A stretch of DNA of 64,000 nucleotides from Nitrospira moscoviensis (GTDB lineage: Bacteria > Nitrospirota > Nitrospiria > Nitrospirales > Nitrospiraceae), in contig NZ_CP011801.1 in assembly GCF_001273775.1 (NCBI RefSeq), positions 1,714,001 to 1,778,000 on the forward strand, in the 5' to 3' direction. The notes under the pieces are model-generated. The model made no database searches. It saw only the letters and a list, made by a program, of their open reading frames with translations, and had not been told where the DNA came from. Below are positions 16,023 to 25,651 of the stretch, in pieces; positions within the stretch are counted from its first letter, which is position 1, and every line of letters begins with the position of its first letter. The position numbers and the translations under genes are program-made.

Positions 16023-16385
16023 ATGAGTAAGATCGTCGTCGTCGATGATTCGTATGCGGAACTGCAAATGATCGAATCCTATCTCAAGGCCGCCAACCAT
16101 ACCGTCGTGTCGTTTCCGAACACCGACAAGCTGGAAGACAAGATTGCGGCGGAAAAGCCGGATCTCATCGTGATGGATGTCGTGATGCCGGGACGGAACG
16201 GGTTTCAGGCCTGTCGCGACTTGAAGAACGACGACCGTTTCAAAGGCATTCCGATCGTGCTCTGCACGTCGAAAGGACAGGAGAGCGACAAGTTCTGGGG
16301 ACAGCAGCAGGGCGCCAACGGGCATGTCGTGAAGCCGTTCAAATCGGAAGATCTGCTGGCCGCGGTCAAGCGGGCGCTGGGCTGA
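16023..16385 (+). CDS. CheY/PilH-like single-domain response regulator
   Basis: A stand-alone receiver domain of 120 residues, with the acidic pair in VVVDDS, the phospho-acceptor aspartate in LIVMDVVMPGRNGF, the switch residue region VLCTSKGQ and the lysine in VVKPFKSEDL. There is no output domain. The sequence style (FWGQQQGANGHVVKPF) is closest to the PilH/PilG receivers of type IV pilus chemosensory systems. It should take phosphate from the large CheA at 18958. Confidence 0.9.
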   Translation: MSKIVVVDDSYAELQMIESYLKAANHTVVSFPNTDKLEDKIAAEKPDLIVMDVVMPGRNGFQACRDLKNDDRFKGIPIVLCTSKGQESDKFWGQQQGANGHVVKPFKSEDLLAAVKRALG

Positions 16386-16419
16386 CCAGGGCTCTGCCAC
16401 ACCTGTCACCCCGTAGGAG

Positions 16420-16920
16420 ATGATGGCATCGACGGTTGAGCAGCGACAATCCGGCGCCCCTCCGGCATCCGAGCACAGCCCCTCCGCCGTGCCTTCGAGG
16501 ATCTGTCTCCTGACGTTGGGCGGCGAGCTGTTTGCGATCGATCTCCGCCATATCCGCGAAGTCTTCGAGCTGGAATCGGTGACCCCGGTGCCCGGCATGC
16601 CGGCATCCTTGGTAGGGGTCGCCAATCTGCGGGGCACGGTGGTGCCGCTGGCCGATTTGCGGCCGCAGTTGGGCCTCCCCGCCGCCGACGTTCCGAAGTA
16701 TGCGGTGGTCGTGCGATACGGCGCCCGACAGGTCGGGATCCTGGTCGACGAGGTGCCGGAGATCCGGACGATCCACGCCGACGATCTCTTGGCCGCCTCC
16801 GCGCGGGGCGTGACCGAGAGCCGTCCCTTCCTCTCGGGACTCCTCAAGATCGAGGATCGCATGAGCGGCATGGTGGAAGTGTCCCGGCTATTGGCCTCTG
16901 TCGAAGGAGCGATCCACTAG
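16420..16920 (+). CDS. cheW: CheW-type adaptor (PilI-like)
   Basis: This 166-residue protein has one CheW domain: CLLTLGGELFAIDLRHIREVFEL, the VPGMPASLVGVANLRGTVVPLADLR block, and VGILVDEVPEIRTI. CheW links the receptor to CheA. It lies between the receiver and the MCP, as pilI does between pilH and pilJ. The start ATG 16420 has GTAGGAGA before it (16412-16419). Confidence 0.92.
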   Translation: MMASTVEQRQSGAPPASEHSPSAVPSRICLLTLGGELFAIDLRHIREVFELESVTPVPGMPASLVGVANLRGTVVPLADLRPQLGLPAADVPKYAVVVRYGARQVGILVDEVPEIRTIHADDLLAASARGVTESRPFLSGLLKIEDRMSGMVEVSRLLASVEGAIH

Positions 16921-17013
16921 AGGCGCCGCGGCCGGCGCCCGGGCGACGAGCCACACAAGCACGACGGTGACCAGCGGCATTCACTATCCCGAGGGCTGAG
17001 GAGGAGGGAAGTC

Positions 17014-18906
17014 ATGGCGAGGCACAGCAAGGCATCCAAGACGTGGTCGGTGCAGTCCTGGTTCCAAAACTTGAAAACCCTGCCCAAGCTGATCGTGGGG
17101 TTCTCCGCCGTCGGCGCCATCATGATCATGGTGGGGTTGGTCGGTCTGATCGGTCTGAACAAGCTGAAAGGCGAGTTGCAGACGATTTACGACGGATCCA
17201 CCCTCGCCCTTTCCAATACCGGTATCAGCAGCACGAACCTCGGCCTGTACCACGACGCGCTGTTGGGCGCCGGCCGCCACACGAGAAAGGGCGACTTCGA
17301 AGAGGCGATCGCGCCGCTGGCCGAGCTCAAGAAGCAGACGCTGGCGCCGCTCGACGCCTATCAGGCCTCGGAGCTCCACGAATCGTCCACCGGCAGGAAC
17401 GAGGGCAAGGACCTCGCCGCCCTCAAAGCGGCGCTGAAGGAATACTTCGCCTCCGCGGAAGGCGCCGTCGGCGCCTTTGCCGACAGCTACGCCTCGTCGC
17501 TGTCGGACGATCAGAAGCAAGCCATGCGGGATCTGGGTAACCTCGCCTTGTCCGTCGAAGTCGCCAACAAGTACAGCACGGCGACCCTGCGCGTGCGCGA
17601 GTTGATGTCCACCATTCGGGAAATCGCCAAGGAGCTGAACGAGAGCGGGCAGGCGGAGGCCACCTACCGCACCAACGTCGTGCTGCTCGGAGGATTTGTC
17701 GCGTTGCTGCTCGGCGGCGCCATCGGGTACTTCCTGGCGCGGTACATCGCCCGGAACATCGTGCATGTGGCCGACGTCGCCGAACAGGCCGCGGCGGGCA
17801 ACCTGCAGGCCCGCGCCAAGCTCGAAAGCGACGACGAGGTGGGTCACATGGCGAAGGCGTTCAATTCCATGTTGGACCGGATCACGGCCCTCGTCTCCAC
17901 CGAGGAAGAACGCGACATGATGCAAAAGCGTCTCATGAACTTCCTGGTCCTGGTGTCGGAAGTCGGTAAGGGCGACCTCACGAAACGCGGCGAGGTGACG
18001 GCCGACATGTTCGGCAACCTGGCCGACGGGTTCAACCTCATGATTCAGCGGTTCGCGCAGCTGATGAAGCAGGTGCGCGAATCGGCCGAACGCGTCAACC
18101 GATCCGCCGGCGCCCTCCGGGACAACGCCGGGCAGATGGCCGGCACCGCCAAACATCAGGCCGACGAATCGGTGAAGGCGCTCAGCGCCGTGGAACAGCT
18201 GGCCGTCTCCATGCGCCAAGTCGCGGAAACCGCCGGCGCCTCGTCCGAATCCGCCCGGCAGGTGTTGCAGGCCACGGAGCGCGGACGCGTGGCCGTGCAG
18301 GAAACCGTGCAGGACATGCAGAGCATCCGCTCCGCCGTGCAGCGCATGTCGAAGCAGGTCAAAGCGCTCGGCGATCGGTCGTTGGAGATCTCACAGATCG
18401 TGTCGACCATTCGCGAAATCGCGAACCAGACCAACCTGCTTGCGCTGAACGCCGCCATCGAGGCGGCCGGCGCCGGCGAGGCCGGCGCGCGGTTCGCCGT
18501 CGTCGCCGACCAGGTGCGGAAACTGGCCGAAAGCTCCACGCAGGCGACCCGCGAAATCGCGGACCTCGTGAAAGTCATTCAGAGCGAAACGCAGGACGCG
18601 GTCGTCGCGATGGAACACGAGACCCAGGCGGTGGAAGCCGGATCGGCCTCCGCTCTCCGGACCGGCGACGTGTTCAAAGAAATTTCGGCGATCGCCCAAC
18701 GCTCCGCCGAGCTGGCCCAAACCATCGCCGCCTCCGCGGCCAATCAAACCGCCTCGACCGATCAGGTGGGCCGCTCGATCAAGGACTTCACCGGCGGCGC
18801 CGTGGCGACCCAGAAGGCGACCGACTCGGCGCGCGCGACCGTCGAAGACATGGCCAAGCTGGCCGAGAGTCTGACGGCCTCGGTGGCGCAATTCAAGTTG
18901 GCCTAA
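17014..18906 (+). CDS. Methyl-accepting chemotaxis protein (PilJ-like position)
   Basis: A 630-residue membrane receptor. It has a first transmembrane helix near residues 26-50 and a periplasmic all-helical domain of about 150 residues that resembles the four-helix-bundle MCP sensors. A second helix follows near 210-235 ([20 protein letters not shown]), then HAMP regions, and the signalling hairpin with [20 protein letters not shown] and [15 protein letters not shown]. No CheR or CheB gene is nearby and there is no obvious C-terminal tethering pentapeptide, so adaptation may not work by methylation. AGGAGGGA precedes the start. Confidence 0.93.
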   Translation: MARHSKASKTWSVQSWFQNLKTLPKLIVGFSAVGAIMIMVGLVGLIGLNKLKGELQTIYDGSTLALSNTGISSTNLGLYHDALLGAGRHTRKGDFEEAIAPLAELKKQTLAPLDAYQASELHESSTGRNEGKDLAALKAALKEYFASAEGAVGAFADSYASSLSDDQKQAMRDLGNLALSVEVANKYSTATLRVRELMSTIREIAKELNESGQAEATYRTNVVLLGGFVALLLGGAIGYFLARYIARNIVHVADVAEQAAAGNLQARAKLESDDEVGHMAKAFNSMLDRITALVSTEEERDMMQKRLMNFLVLVSEVGKGDLTKRGEVTADMFGNLADGFNLMIQRFAQLMKQVRESAERVNRSAGALRDNAGQMAGTAKHQADESVKALSAVEQLAVSMRQVAETAGASSESARQVLQATERGRVAVQETVQDMQSIRSAVQRMSKQVKALGDRSLEISQIVSTIREIANQTNLLALNAAIEAAGAGEAGARFAVVADQVRKLAESSTQATREIADLVKVIQSETQDAVVAMEHETQAVEAGSASALRTGDVFKEISAIAQRSAELAQTIAASAANQTASTDQVGRSIKDFTGGAVATQKATDSARATVEDMAKLAESLTASVAQFKLA

Positions 18907-18957
18907 CGGCGGTGACCGCCCGGGGATGATCGACAGGCTCCGGGGTGAAGAGGCAGC

Positions 18958-21900
18958 ATGGAGTCCGATTTCGATCGCCAGAATCTCGTCAGTATTTTTG
19001 TCGCGGAAGCGTCGGACGGGATGAATGTGCTGACTGCGGCCCTGCACCCCGCGGACGGCAGCGTGCCCCAACCACAGCCGCTTGAGGAGCAGTACATCGT
19101 CGCCCACCGCATCCGCGGCGCCGCCGCGCTGTACGGCTACGCCGGCGTCGCGCGTCTCGCCGAGCGTCTGGAAGCTCTGCTCGAACAGGCCTCAGCGATT
19201 GCGGAAGCCGACTGGCTGCGCGCCGTCGGGGCTATGCGCGAGATCGTCCAAGGGATCCAGTCCCAGGTGGAGTCGATCGGCCGGGGAGGGCCGGAAGATC
19301 CGGCGGGCGTCGACCGCTGCCTGGCCTCCTCCGGAGGGCTCCTGCCCCCGCCGGACGCCGAATCGTCCACCCCGGCGCCGGCGTCGGCGTTGACCCAGGA
19401 TTACCTCGTGCCGACCCTCGATGCGGACGTGTTGTCCTATTTCGTGCCGGAGGCCGAAGAGTATCTCGATACGATCGACGGCCTCGTGCGGACGCTGGAC
19501 GCGAGTCCGGGGGATGAGGACGCGATCTACCGGCTGTTTCGCACCGCCCATACCCTCAAGGGATCCAGCTATACCGTGGGGTTTCACGCCATCGGGGATC
19601 TGGCGCATCCGATGGAAGATTGCATGGCCGCGGTGCGGGAAGGACGCGCCAGGCTGAGTCGCGAAGTCTTACACGTGATGACGCAGGCCGGCGGCCTGAT
19701 CCGGTTGCTGCTCCGGCGCGATCCCGCCCATGCCGCGCGGTTGCAGGCGGAGATTCCTCCGGTGCTCGGCTGGCTCAAGCAGCTGGCCGATGGAAAAGCG
19801 GTGGCGCTTCCCGGCGCCGCTCCCGTCGCCGTGCTGCGACCGGACGCTCCGGTTCCCGCGGCCGCGGCGCCCGCGGCGGAGGCGGAACAGCCGGCGAACC
19901 TGAGCGATGAGTATTTGGTGCCGCATCTGGACCCGGAAGTGCTGTCCTACTTCGCTCCGGAGGCGCAGGAGTATCTGGAAACGCTGGAAGCCAATCTGCT
20001 CAGGCTGGACAAGGATCCCCAGAACAAGGAACTGATCAATCAGTTGTTCCGCACGGCCCATACGCTCAAGGGCTCGGCCTATACCGTCGGGTTCCAGTCG
20101 ATCGGCGATCTCGTGCACCATCTGGAAGACTTCATGGGCGCGGTCCGGGACGGCCGGCTGGCGGTCAAGGCCGGCCATACCGACGTGCTGCTGCGCGCGG
20201 TGGACGTGGTGCGGGTGCTGATGCGCCGGGATGTGAGTATGGCGGCCGTGACGCGGCAGCGATTCGCCGCGGCGCAGTCGGAGTTGAAGCGCCTGGAGCA
20301 GGGCGACGTGGTCGACCAGCCGATAGCCGAGATCGGTCTGGCCGCGCCGGCGGCCGGCGAGCCGGCTGGCGAGGAGCAGGCGCAGGGCAGGGGAGCGGAG
20401 GGCAAATCGGCGGAGGACCGCGAGGTCATCCGTGTCAGCCGCGATCGGCTGGAGCGTTTGCTGAACCTCGTCGGCGAGTTGGTGATCGGCCGCGGCCGTC
20501 TGGAACAGCGGCTGCGGGTGCTGGAGCAGCTTTCGCAACAGGTCTTGGCCTGCAAAGCCCGGCTGGTGGACGCCGTCCAGTCGTTCGAAGAAAAGCACAC
20601 GTTCACGTTCCAGCAAGCCGCACCCGCCGGTCCGGTCGAGGCCGCGGCGCAAGCCTTCCCGGGCTTGAGCGATTTCGGCAGCCTGGAGCTGGACAAGTAC
20701 GACGACTTCAACATTTTGGCCCGCCGCATCAGCGAGGTCACCGCCGACATCAGCGAGTCGATGTCGCAGTTGAGCGGGTCGATCCGGCGCTCGCATGACG
20801 ACATGAGCCAGCTGCAGCAGCTGACCCTGGGCATGCGGGATGAAATCGCCCGCGCCCGCATGGTGCCGATCGGCACGCCCTTCACCCGGTTCCGCCGGGC
20901 CATCCGGGAAATCGCCCGCGCCTCCGGCAAGGAAGTATCGTTGGTCACGTCGGGCGAACATACCGAAGTGGACACCGGCGTCGTGGAGCGTCTAGTCGAT
21001 CCGCTGATTCACCTGGTGCGCAATGCGGTCTACCATGGCATCGAACCGGCCGCGGACCGCATGGCGAAAGGGAAGCCCGCGTCCGGGACGGTGTATCTGC
21101 ACGCCGCCCACCGCGGAAACTCCGTCATCATCGAAGTCGAAGACGACGGGGCCGGGTTGGATCTGGCCAGGATCCGGGCCAAAGCCGTGAAGCTCGGCTT
21201 GGTCCGGCCCGATCAGGCGCAGGCCATGCCCGACGCCGAAGCGTTGAAGTTTATTTTCGCGCCGGGATTCTCGACGGCGGAGAAGATCGGCGATCAGGCG
21301 GGCCGGGGCGTCGGCCTCGATGTCGTCAAGCGCGTCATCGAAGGCATGAACGGCCATATCAATGTGGAAACCCTGCCGGGCGTCGGAACCAAATTCACGC
21401 TCGATCTGCCGCTCACCCTGCTCATCGCCACGGCGCTCTTGGTGCGGGGCGGGAGCGAGCGCTATGCCATCCCGCTGCCCAGCGTGCGCGAAGTCACCAT
21501 GCCGACGGCCGCCTCCATGCAGCGGATGGGCGAGCAGACCGTGCTGCATCTCGGCGAGGAAGCGATCGAGGTCTACTCGCTCCGGCATCTGCTTCGGCGG
21601 GAGCCGGGACCGGTCGACATCGCCATGCCGATCGTCATCGTGCGGACGGTTACCGGACCGGTCGGGGTGGCGGTGGACGAGCTGCTGGGGCGGCAAGAAA
21701 TCGTGATCAAATCGCTCGGCTCGTTGAAGCCGCTCGAGCGATCCGTCTTCGGCGGCGCCACGATCGACCCGGAAGGGCGTGTCGTGCTGGTCATCGATCC
21801 GGGCCGCTTGACGGCGCGCGGCGAACGGGAGGCCGTGGCCGAGGCCGGAACGCAAGAGGCGCCGCTTCTGCCGGACGCGACCCTTGACCCGGAGGAGCCG

Positions 21901-22299
21901 TCGGACGATCAGGCCGGCGCGCCGATTCTCCTGATCGACGACTCGTTGAGCATCAGAAAATTCGTGGGCAGAATGTTGGAGAACGCGGGATACCACGTCG
22001 ACACCGCGGTGGACGGAGAAGACGGATTGCGGAAGGCCGCGGCCCGCTCCTACCGGCTGATCTTCACCGACTTGGAAATGCCGAAGCTGAACGGATTTGA
22101 AGTGATCCAGGCGCTGCGCAGCCGCCCGCAGACCCAGCAGACGCCGGTGATCGTGATGACCACCAGGGCGGGCGACAAACACCGCCAAATGGCCATCAGC
22201 ATCGGCGCCACCTCGTATGTGGCCAAGCCGGTGGAAGAGCGGGCCCTGCTGCAGGAAGTGGAACGATGGGTGGGACGGGCGCCGGCCGTGCGCAAGTAG
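18958..22299 (+). CDS. cheA: Hybrid CheA histidine kinase with three Hpt domains and a receiver (ChpA/PilL-like)
   Basis: The central kinase of the cluster, 1113 residues. It carries three Hpt domains with phospho-histidines at about H50 (IVAHRIRGA), H198 (RTAHTLKGSSY) and H368 (RTAHTLKGSAY). A dimerisation/linker region follows, then the catalytic core with LIHLVRNAVYHGIE, VEDDGAGLD, FAPGFSTAEKIGDQAGRGVGLDVVK and GVGTKFTLDLPL. A CheW-like P5 domain comes next and a C-terminal receiver from about residue 990 (ILLIDDSLSIRKF, LIFTDLEMPKLNGF). Multiple Hpt domains plus a receiver are the hallmark of ChpA-type kinases of type IV pilus systems, although no pilus genes are in the window. Confidence 0.94.
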   Translation: MESDFDRQNLVSIFVAEASDGMNVLTAALHPADGSVPQPQPLEEQYIVAHRIRGAAALYGYAGVARLAERLEALLEQASAIAEADWLRAVGAMREIVQGIQSQVESIGRGGPEDPAGVDRCLASSGGLLPPPDAESSTPAPASALTQDYLVPTLDADVLSYFVPEAEEYLDTIDGLVRTLDASPGDEDAIYRLFRTAHTLKGSSYTVGFHAIGDLAHPMEDCMAAVREGRARLSREVLHVMTQAGGLIRLLLRRDPAHAARLQAEIPPVLGWLKQLADGKAVALPGAAPVAVLRPDAPVPAAAAPAAEAEQPANLSDEYLVPHLDPEVLSYFAPEAQEYLETLEANLLRLDKDPQNKELINQLFRTAHTLKGSAYTVGFQSIGDLVHHLEDFMGAVRDGRLAVKAGHTDVLLRAVDVVRVLMRRDVSMAAVTRQRFAAAQSELKRLEQGDVVDQPIAEIGLAAPAAGEPAGEEQAQGRGAEGKSAEDREVIRVSRDRLERLLNLVGELVIGRGRLEQRLRVLEQLSQQVLACKARLVDAVQSFEEKHTFTFQQAAPAGPVEAAAQAFPGLSDFGSLELDKYDDFNILARRISEVTADISESMSQLSGSIRRSHDDMSQLQQLTLGMRDEIARARMVPIGTPFTRFRRAIREIARASGKEVSLVTSGEHTEVDTGVVERLVDPLIHLVRNAVYHGIEPAADRMAKGKPASGTVYLHAAHRGNSVIIEVEDDGAGLDLARIRAKAVKLGLVRPDQAQAMPDAEALKFIFAPGFSTAEKIGDQAGRGVGLDVVKRVIEGMNGHINVETLPGVGTKFTLDLPLTLLIATALLVRGGSERYAIPLPSVREVTMPTAASMQRMGEQTVLHLGEEAIEVYSLRHLLRREPGPVDIAMPIVIVRTVTGPVGVAVDELLGRQEIVIKSLGSLKPLERSVFGGATIDPEGRVVLVIDPGRLTARGEREAVAEAGTQEAPLLPDATLDPEEPSDDQAGAPILLIDDSLSIRKFVGRMLENAGYHVDTAVDGEDGLRKAAARSYRLIFTDLEMPKLNGFEVIQALRSRPQTQQTPVIVMTTRAGDKHRQMAISIGATSYVAKPVEERALLQEVERWVGRAPAVRK

Positions 22300-22340
22300 C
22301 CGCGTCCCCGTCAGGGACAGATCATGCGTAAGGCGAGACC

Positions 22341-22862
22341 ATGAGTTTGCGGGGGCGTCATGCGAGGGCGTCGGTTGCGCCGACCGTACGGTTTCTGATC
22401 ATCTCCCTCGGCGGGGTCTCCTTTGCGCTGCATGCCGATCGGGTGCAGGGTTTGTTGACGGTCGACGAGGCGGGCCTCGAGTCGGTCATCCGCGTGCAGG
22501 GGGTTCCCTATCCGAAGATCGATCTGGCGTCGCGCCTCCGCCTGGCCCCCGGGAGCGATGGGCCGGAGACCCGTTTCGTGCTGCTGGCCAAGGGGGGCCA
22601 GCGGGGCCATCTGCGCGTGGACGTGGTCATCGGGTTGAGGGAAGTGGAAGCGTCCGAAGTGCGTCCCCTGTCGCGACAGTTTCAGGGCGACGAACAACGG
22701 TGGTATCAAGGTCTGATTCTGGTCGAGGAAAGCGTGGCCTTGATTCTCAATCCGGCATGGGTGCTCGAAGGCGTGGAAAGCGGTCCCGCGGGCGGATCGG
22801 TGGGGCCGAGGTTGGAACCGCGGCTGATCGGGCAGCCGGCCGTGGCCGGAGGGATGGCATAG
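22341..22862 (+). CDS. CheW-like adaptor
   Basis: A 173-residue CheW-domain protein (FLIISLGGVSFALHADRVQGLL near residue 16; IRVQGVPYPKIDLASRL; FVLLAKGGQRGHLRVDVVIGLREVE). It is more divergent than the adaptor at 16420. Together with the next gene it gives three CheW-type proteins in one operon. It may form alternative receptor arrays or couple CheA to a different input. It starts 41 bases after cheA. Confidence 0.8.
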   Translation: MSLRGRHARASVAPTVRFLIISLGGVSFALHADRVQGLLTVDEAGLESVIRVQGVPYPKIDLASRLRLAPGSDGPETRFVLLAKGGQRGHLRVDVVIGLREVEASEVRPLSRQFQGDEQRWYQGLILVEESVALILNPAWVLEGVESGPAGGSVGPRLEPRLIGQPAVAGGMA

Positions 22863-22865
22863 ACG

Positions 22866-23312
22866 ATGCTCCGATCCGCACTCGGCAGAGCGCACACGGT
22901 CACCGCGAGGCCCTGCCCGCTGCTGCTCTTTTCCGTCGGCGGCCGCCGCTTGGCGGTGAAGACCGACGAGGTAGCCGGCATCTCGCACTGGCCGGGCAGC
23001 ATCCCGGTGCCCAGCCGCACGCCCTTTGTGTCGGCCGTGGTGCGCCGGGACGAAGACGTGCTGCCGGTGTTCGATCTGGCGGGTCTCCTGCATGTGACGC
23101 CGCGCGGCGAGGCGTTGTTGTGCGTGACGGCGAAGCATCCGCGGGGACCGATGGCGATCTGCATCGACGAAGAGATGCCGGTGCTCCAGACGCTCGACAG
23201 CGGCGCCATGCGCGCCTATCGGGGGGGCGAATTCGAAGCGGTCGGAAGTTTTGTCCACGGGCCGGACGAAATCCCGATCCTGTCATTTGCGAAACTCGGA
23301 ACGGTCTCATAA
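22866..23312 (+). CDS. CheW-like adaptor, short
   Basis: A 148-residue protein with a minimal CheW fold: LLFSVGGRRLAVKTDEVAGIS, VPSRTPFVSAVVRRDEDVLPVFDLAGLL and MAICIDEEMPVLQTL. It follows the previous CheW gene by only 3 bases, so the pair is probably translationally coupled. The PxPxxxxFVSAVVxRxxxVLPVFDL block is the part of CheW that binds kinase and receptor. Confidence 0.78.
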   Translation: MLRSALGRAHTVTARPCPLLLFSVGGRRLAVKTDEVAGISHWPGSIPVPSRTPFVSAVVRRDEDVLPVFDLAGLLHVTPRGEALLCVTAKHPRGPMAICIDEEMPVLQTLDSGAMRAYRGGEFEAVGSFVHGPDEIPILSFAKLGTVS

Positions 23313-23348
23313 GGGACGAATTGTCACAACGGGTGGAAGGGAGTGGGT

Positions 23349-24635
23349 ATGCCGAAGATCCTGGTGGCCGACGACAGTATCGCGGTCCGGAAAGTCGCGG
23401 AGCGGTTGCTGACCGAGGCGGGGCTTGGAGTGACGCTGGCGGCGAACGGAGAGGAAGCGCTGGCGTATCTGTCGAAGGAGCGGCCCGACGTCATCGTGTC
23501 CGATGTCATCATGCCCGACAAAAGCGGCTATGAGGTCTGCGCCTTCGTGCGCGGCAATGCGGCGCTGGCTTCGACGCCCGTGCTGCTCATCTCCGGCATC
23601 GTCAACGACGAAGTCACGAAGCAGGCGGAATCCTGCCATGCCGACGGAGTGCTGAAGAAACCGTTTCAAGGCACCTCCTTGAAAGATCGGGTGATGGAGC
23701 TGCTCGCCAAGCGCCAGGAGCCGGCGTCGGCCCCCGCGCCGCGCAAGGCTCCCGTGCCGGCGCCTGCGCCCGCCGAGCAGCCGAGTGGGCCGCGCGTCTC
23801 CGAGGAACAGTTGGAGACTTATCGTCAGGCGGTCGCGGGGTTGAAGGAAGCAGAAGGACTGCTCGATGCCGAGCGGGCGCGCGCCGCGGAGCTCGCCAAA
23901 CGGGTTGTGGAACTCGAAGCCTCGGCCGCACGAAGCGCCCAACTGGAGCCGCAGTTGAAGGCGGAACGCGAGCGCGCGGCGCAATTGACCGAACAACTGT
24001 CTCAACAGGAGCGGCAGCTGGCCGGCCTGGCGGAGGCGGAACGCGCGCTGAAAGCCGAGCAGGCCCTCGCCGCGAAGCTGAAACAGGAGATGCAGGGACT
24101 GCAGAAAGCGGTCAACAAGGTGGCCGAGCTCGAGGCGACCCTCAACGCCGAACGCGCCGCCGCGGCGCAGCTCGTCCAGCAACTGACCGGTTTGGAGAAG
24201 GCGGCGGCCCGCGGCAAGGAGTTCGAAACCCGCCTGGCGCAGGAAGAGCACCGTGCCGCCGACTTGGAACGCAAGTCCGTGGAAGCCGAATCGGCGCTGG
24301 CCGGCGAACGGGCGCGGGTCGGGGAATTGAGCGGCAAGCTCGCGGAGGCCGAACGTCAGGCCCGGCGGGTGGATGAGCTGGAGGCGCAGTTGGCGGCCGA
24401 GCGGCAAAAGACCGCGGACAGCGTCAACCGATTGGAGCAGACCGCGGCCAAGCTCAAGGAAGTCGACGCGCTGTTGGCCACGGAACGGGATCGCAACGCC
24501 CTGCTGACCCGCCGGGTGTCGGAAACCGAACAGGCGGCCGAACAGGCGACCAAGCGATTCGAGGAGATGGCGCGCAAACTGGGTGAAATCGCCGGCTTGG
24601 CCTCACAACTCGGCCACGGAAAGAACCGATCCTAA
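23349..24635 (+). CDS. Receiver domain fused to a long coiled coil
   Basis: Residues 1-120 form a CheY-like receiver (ILVADDSIAVRKVAERLL, VIVSDVIMPDKSGYEVC, VLLISG, LKKPFQGTSL). A proline/alanine linker follows and then about 280 residues of heptad-rich coiled coil (repeated LxAERxxAAxL units). The start ATG 23349 has GGAAGGGAG just upstream; a GTG at 23343 is in frame. Such proteins could be phosphorylation-controlled scaffolds or length rulers. The specific role here is unknown. Confidence 0.82.
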   Translation: MPKILVADDSIAVRKVAERLLTEAGLGVTLAANGEEALAYLSKERPDVIVSDVIMPDKSGYEVCAFVRGNAALASTPVLLISGIVNDEVTKQAESCHADGVLKKPFQGTSLKDRVMELLAKRQEPASAPAPRKAPVPAPAPAEQPSGPRVSEEQLETYRQAVAGLKEAEGLLDAERARAAELAKRVVELEASAARSAQLEPQLKAERERAAQLTEQLSQQERQLAGLAEAERALKAEQALAAKLKQEMQGLQKAVNKVAELEATLNAERAAAAQLVQQLTGLEKAAARGKEFETRLAQEEHRAADLERKSVEAESALAGERARVGELSGKLAEAERQARRVDELEAQLAAERQKTADSVNRLEQTAAKLKEVDALLATERDRNALLTRRVSETEQAAEQATKRFEEMARKLGEIAGLASQLGHGKNRS

Positions 24636-24688
24636 TTAGCCCTGTCGGATCTCCGCATGTCCGGGATGTGTCCGAGGAACCAGGACCG

Positions 24689-25630
24689 ATGGCCGTCGAA
24701 GCAGAAGATGATTTCCAAAAAGAACTCATCGAACTCTTCGTGCAGGAGGCGCACGAGTGGCTCCAGCAGATTCACGTCGCGTTGGATGAGCTGCAGCAGG
24801 GCCCGGCGTCCGACCGCCATCTGAAGCTGGCCCAGACCATCAAGGCCGGGATTACCAATCTGGGAGGCTCCGCCGCCACGATCGGGCTCGACGAGGTCGA
24901 ACGGGCGAGCTTTGCGGCCCTGCCCTTCGTCGAAGCCGTCCAGAATCCCGCCGCCGCTATTTCCGCCAACGACTTCCTCATCCTCTGCAAGCAGCTGGGC
25001 CACATTCACCAGGCGCTGACCCGCGCGACCGGGGTGACCTTCGAGGCGGACCAGGCCGCGGCATGCGAGTCGCTGCCGGTGACGATCCCCGCCGGCGAGC
25101 TGCTCGCGGGCTTACAGGAGATGGAGCGGCGCCTGGCCGGCTCCTCGGCTCCGTCACGCAACCTGGTCCAGACGATGATCAGCCAGATTCAGGGCCTGCT
25201 CAACAACGGGGTGGCGCAGTGCGACGTGAATTCGATGCGCGACTTCCTCGGGCGGTCGGCTGAGGCCGACGACGCGTTCTTGTCGGCGGTGCAGCAACAG
25301 GTGCCGCGCGTCAGCGACGGCATTGCCCAACTCAAGATGGAGACGGATTTGCCGGCGCGGGCGCCGGAGCGGATGCAGGCTCTTCAAGAGCTGGTCGCCT
25401 CCCTCTGGACGTCGGCGCAGCAGGTCAACGCCTCGCAGGCCATGACCTTTTTCATGGGGCTGCACGGTTTCCTGGCGGTCGTCTCGCAGCAGCGGGTGGC
25501 GATCGCCGCCCGGCGGTACGAGGCCGTCGAGTCGCGGCTCAAGGCCGTGATGCCGGCCGTTCAATCGTGGGTGGAGGCGGGCCGCGTGGAACGGGCCGCG
25601 GTCGGGGAGTTGCTGCCCGCCCAGGCGTAG
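24689..25630 (+). CDS. Hpt-like protein apparently lacking the phospho-histidine
   Basis: About 313 residues, all helical. The N-terminal part starts like an Hpt domain of the neighbouring CheA (LIELFVQEAHEWLQQIHVAL). At the place where CheA reads AHTLKGS it reads AQTIKAGITNLGGSAATIG, so the phospho-accepting histidine is replaced by glutamine. The C-terminal half (from about residue 200) is shared with the end of the HD-GYP protein at 26546: compare AMTFFMGLHGFLAVVSQQRVA and RYEAVESRLKAVMPAVQSWVEAGRVERAAVGELLP there. An upstream GTG at 24668 is an alternative start. The two proteins look like paralogous accessory signalling factors of this cluster. Confidence 0.65.
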   Translation: MAVEAEDDFQKELIELFVQEAHEWLQQIHVALDELQQGPASDRHLKLAQTIKAGITNLGGSAATIGLDEVERASFAALPFVEAVQNPAAAISANDFLILCKQLGHIHQALTRATGVTFEADQAAACESLPVTIPAGELLAGLQEMERRLAGSSAPSRNLVQTMISQIQGLLNNGVAQCDVNSMRDFLGRSAEADDAFLSAVQQQVPRVSDGIAQLKMETDLPARAPERMQALQELVASLWTSAQQVNASQAMTFFMGLHGFLAVVSQQRVAIAARRYEAVESRLKAVMPAVQSWVEAGRVERAAVGELLPAQA

Positions 25631-25651
25631 CCCATCGGAGGACACGGAGCC

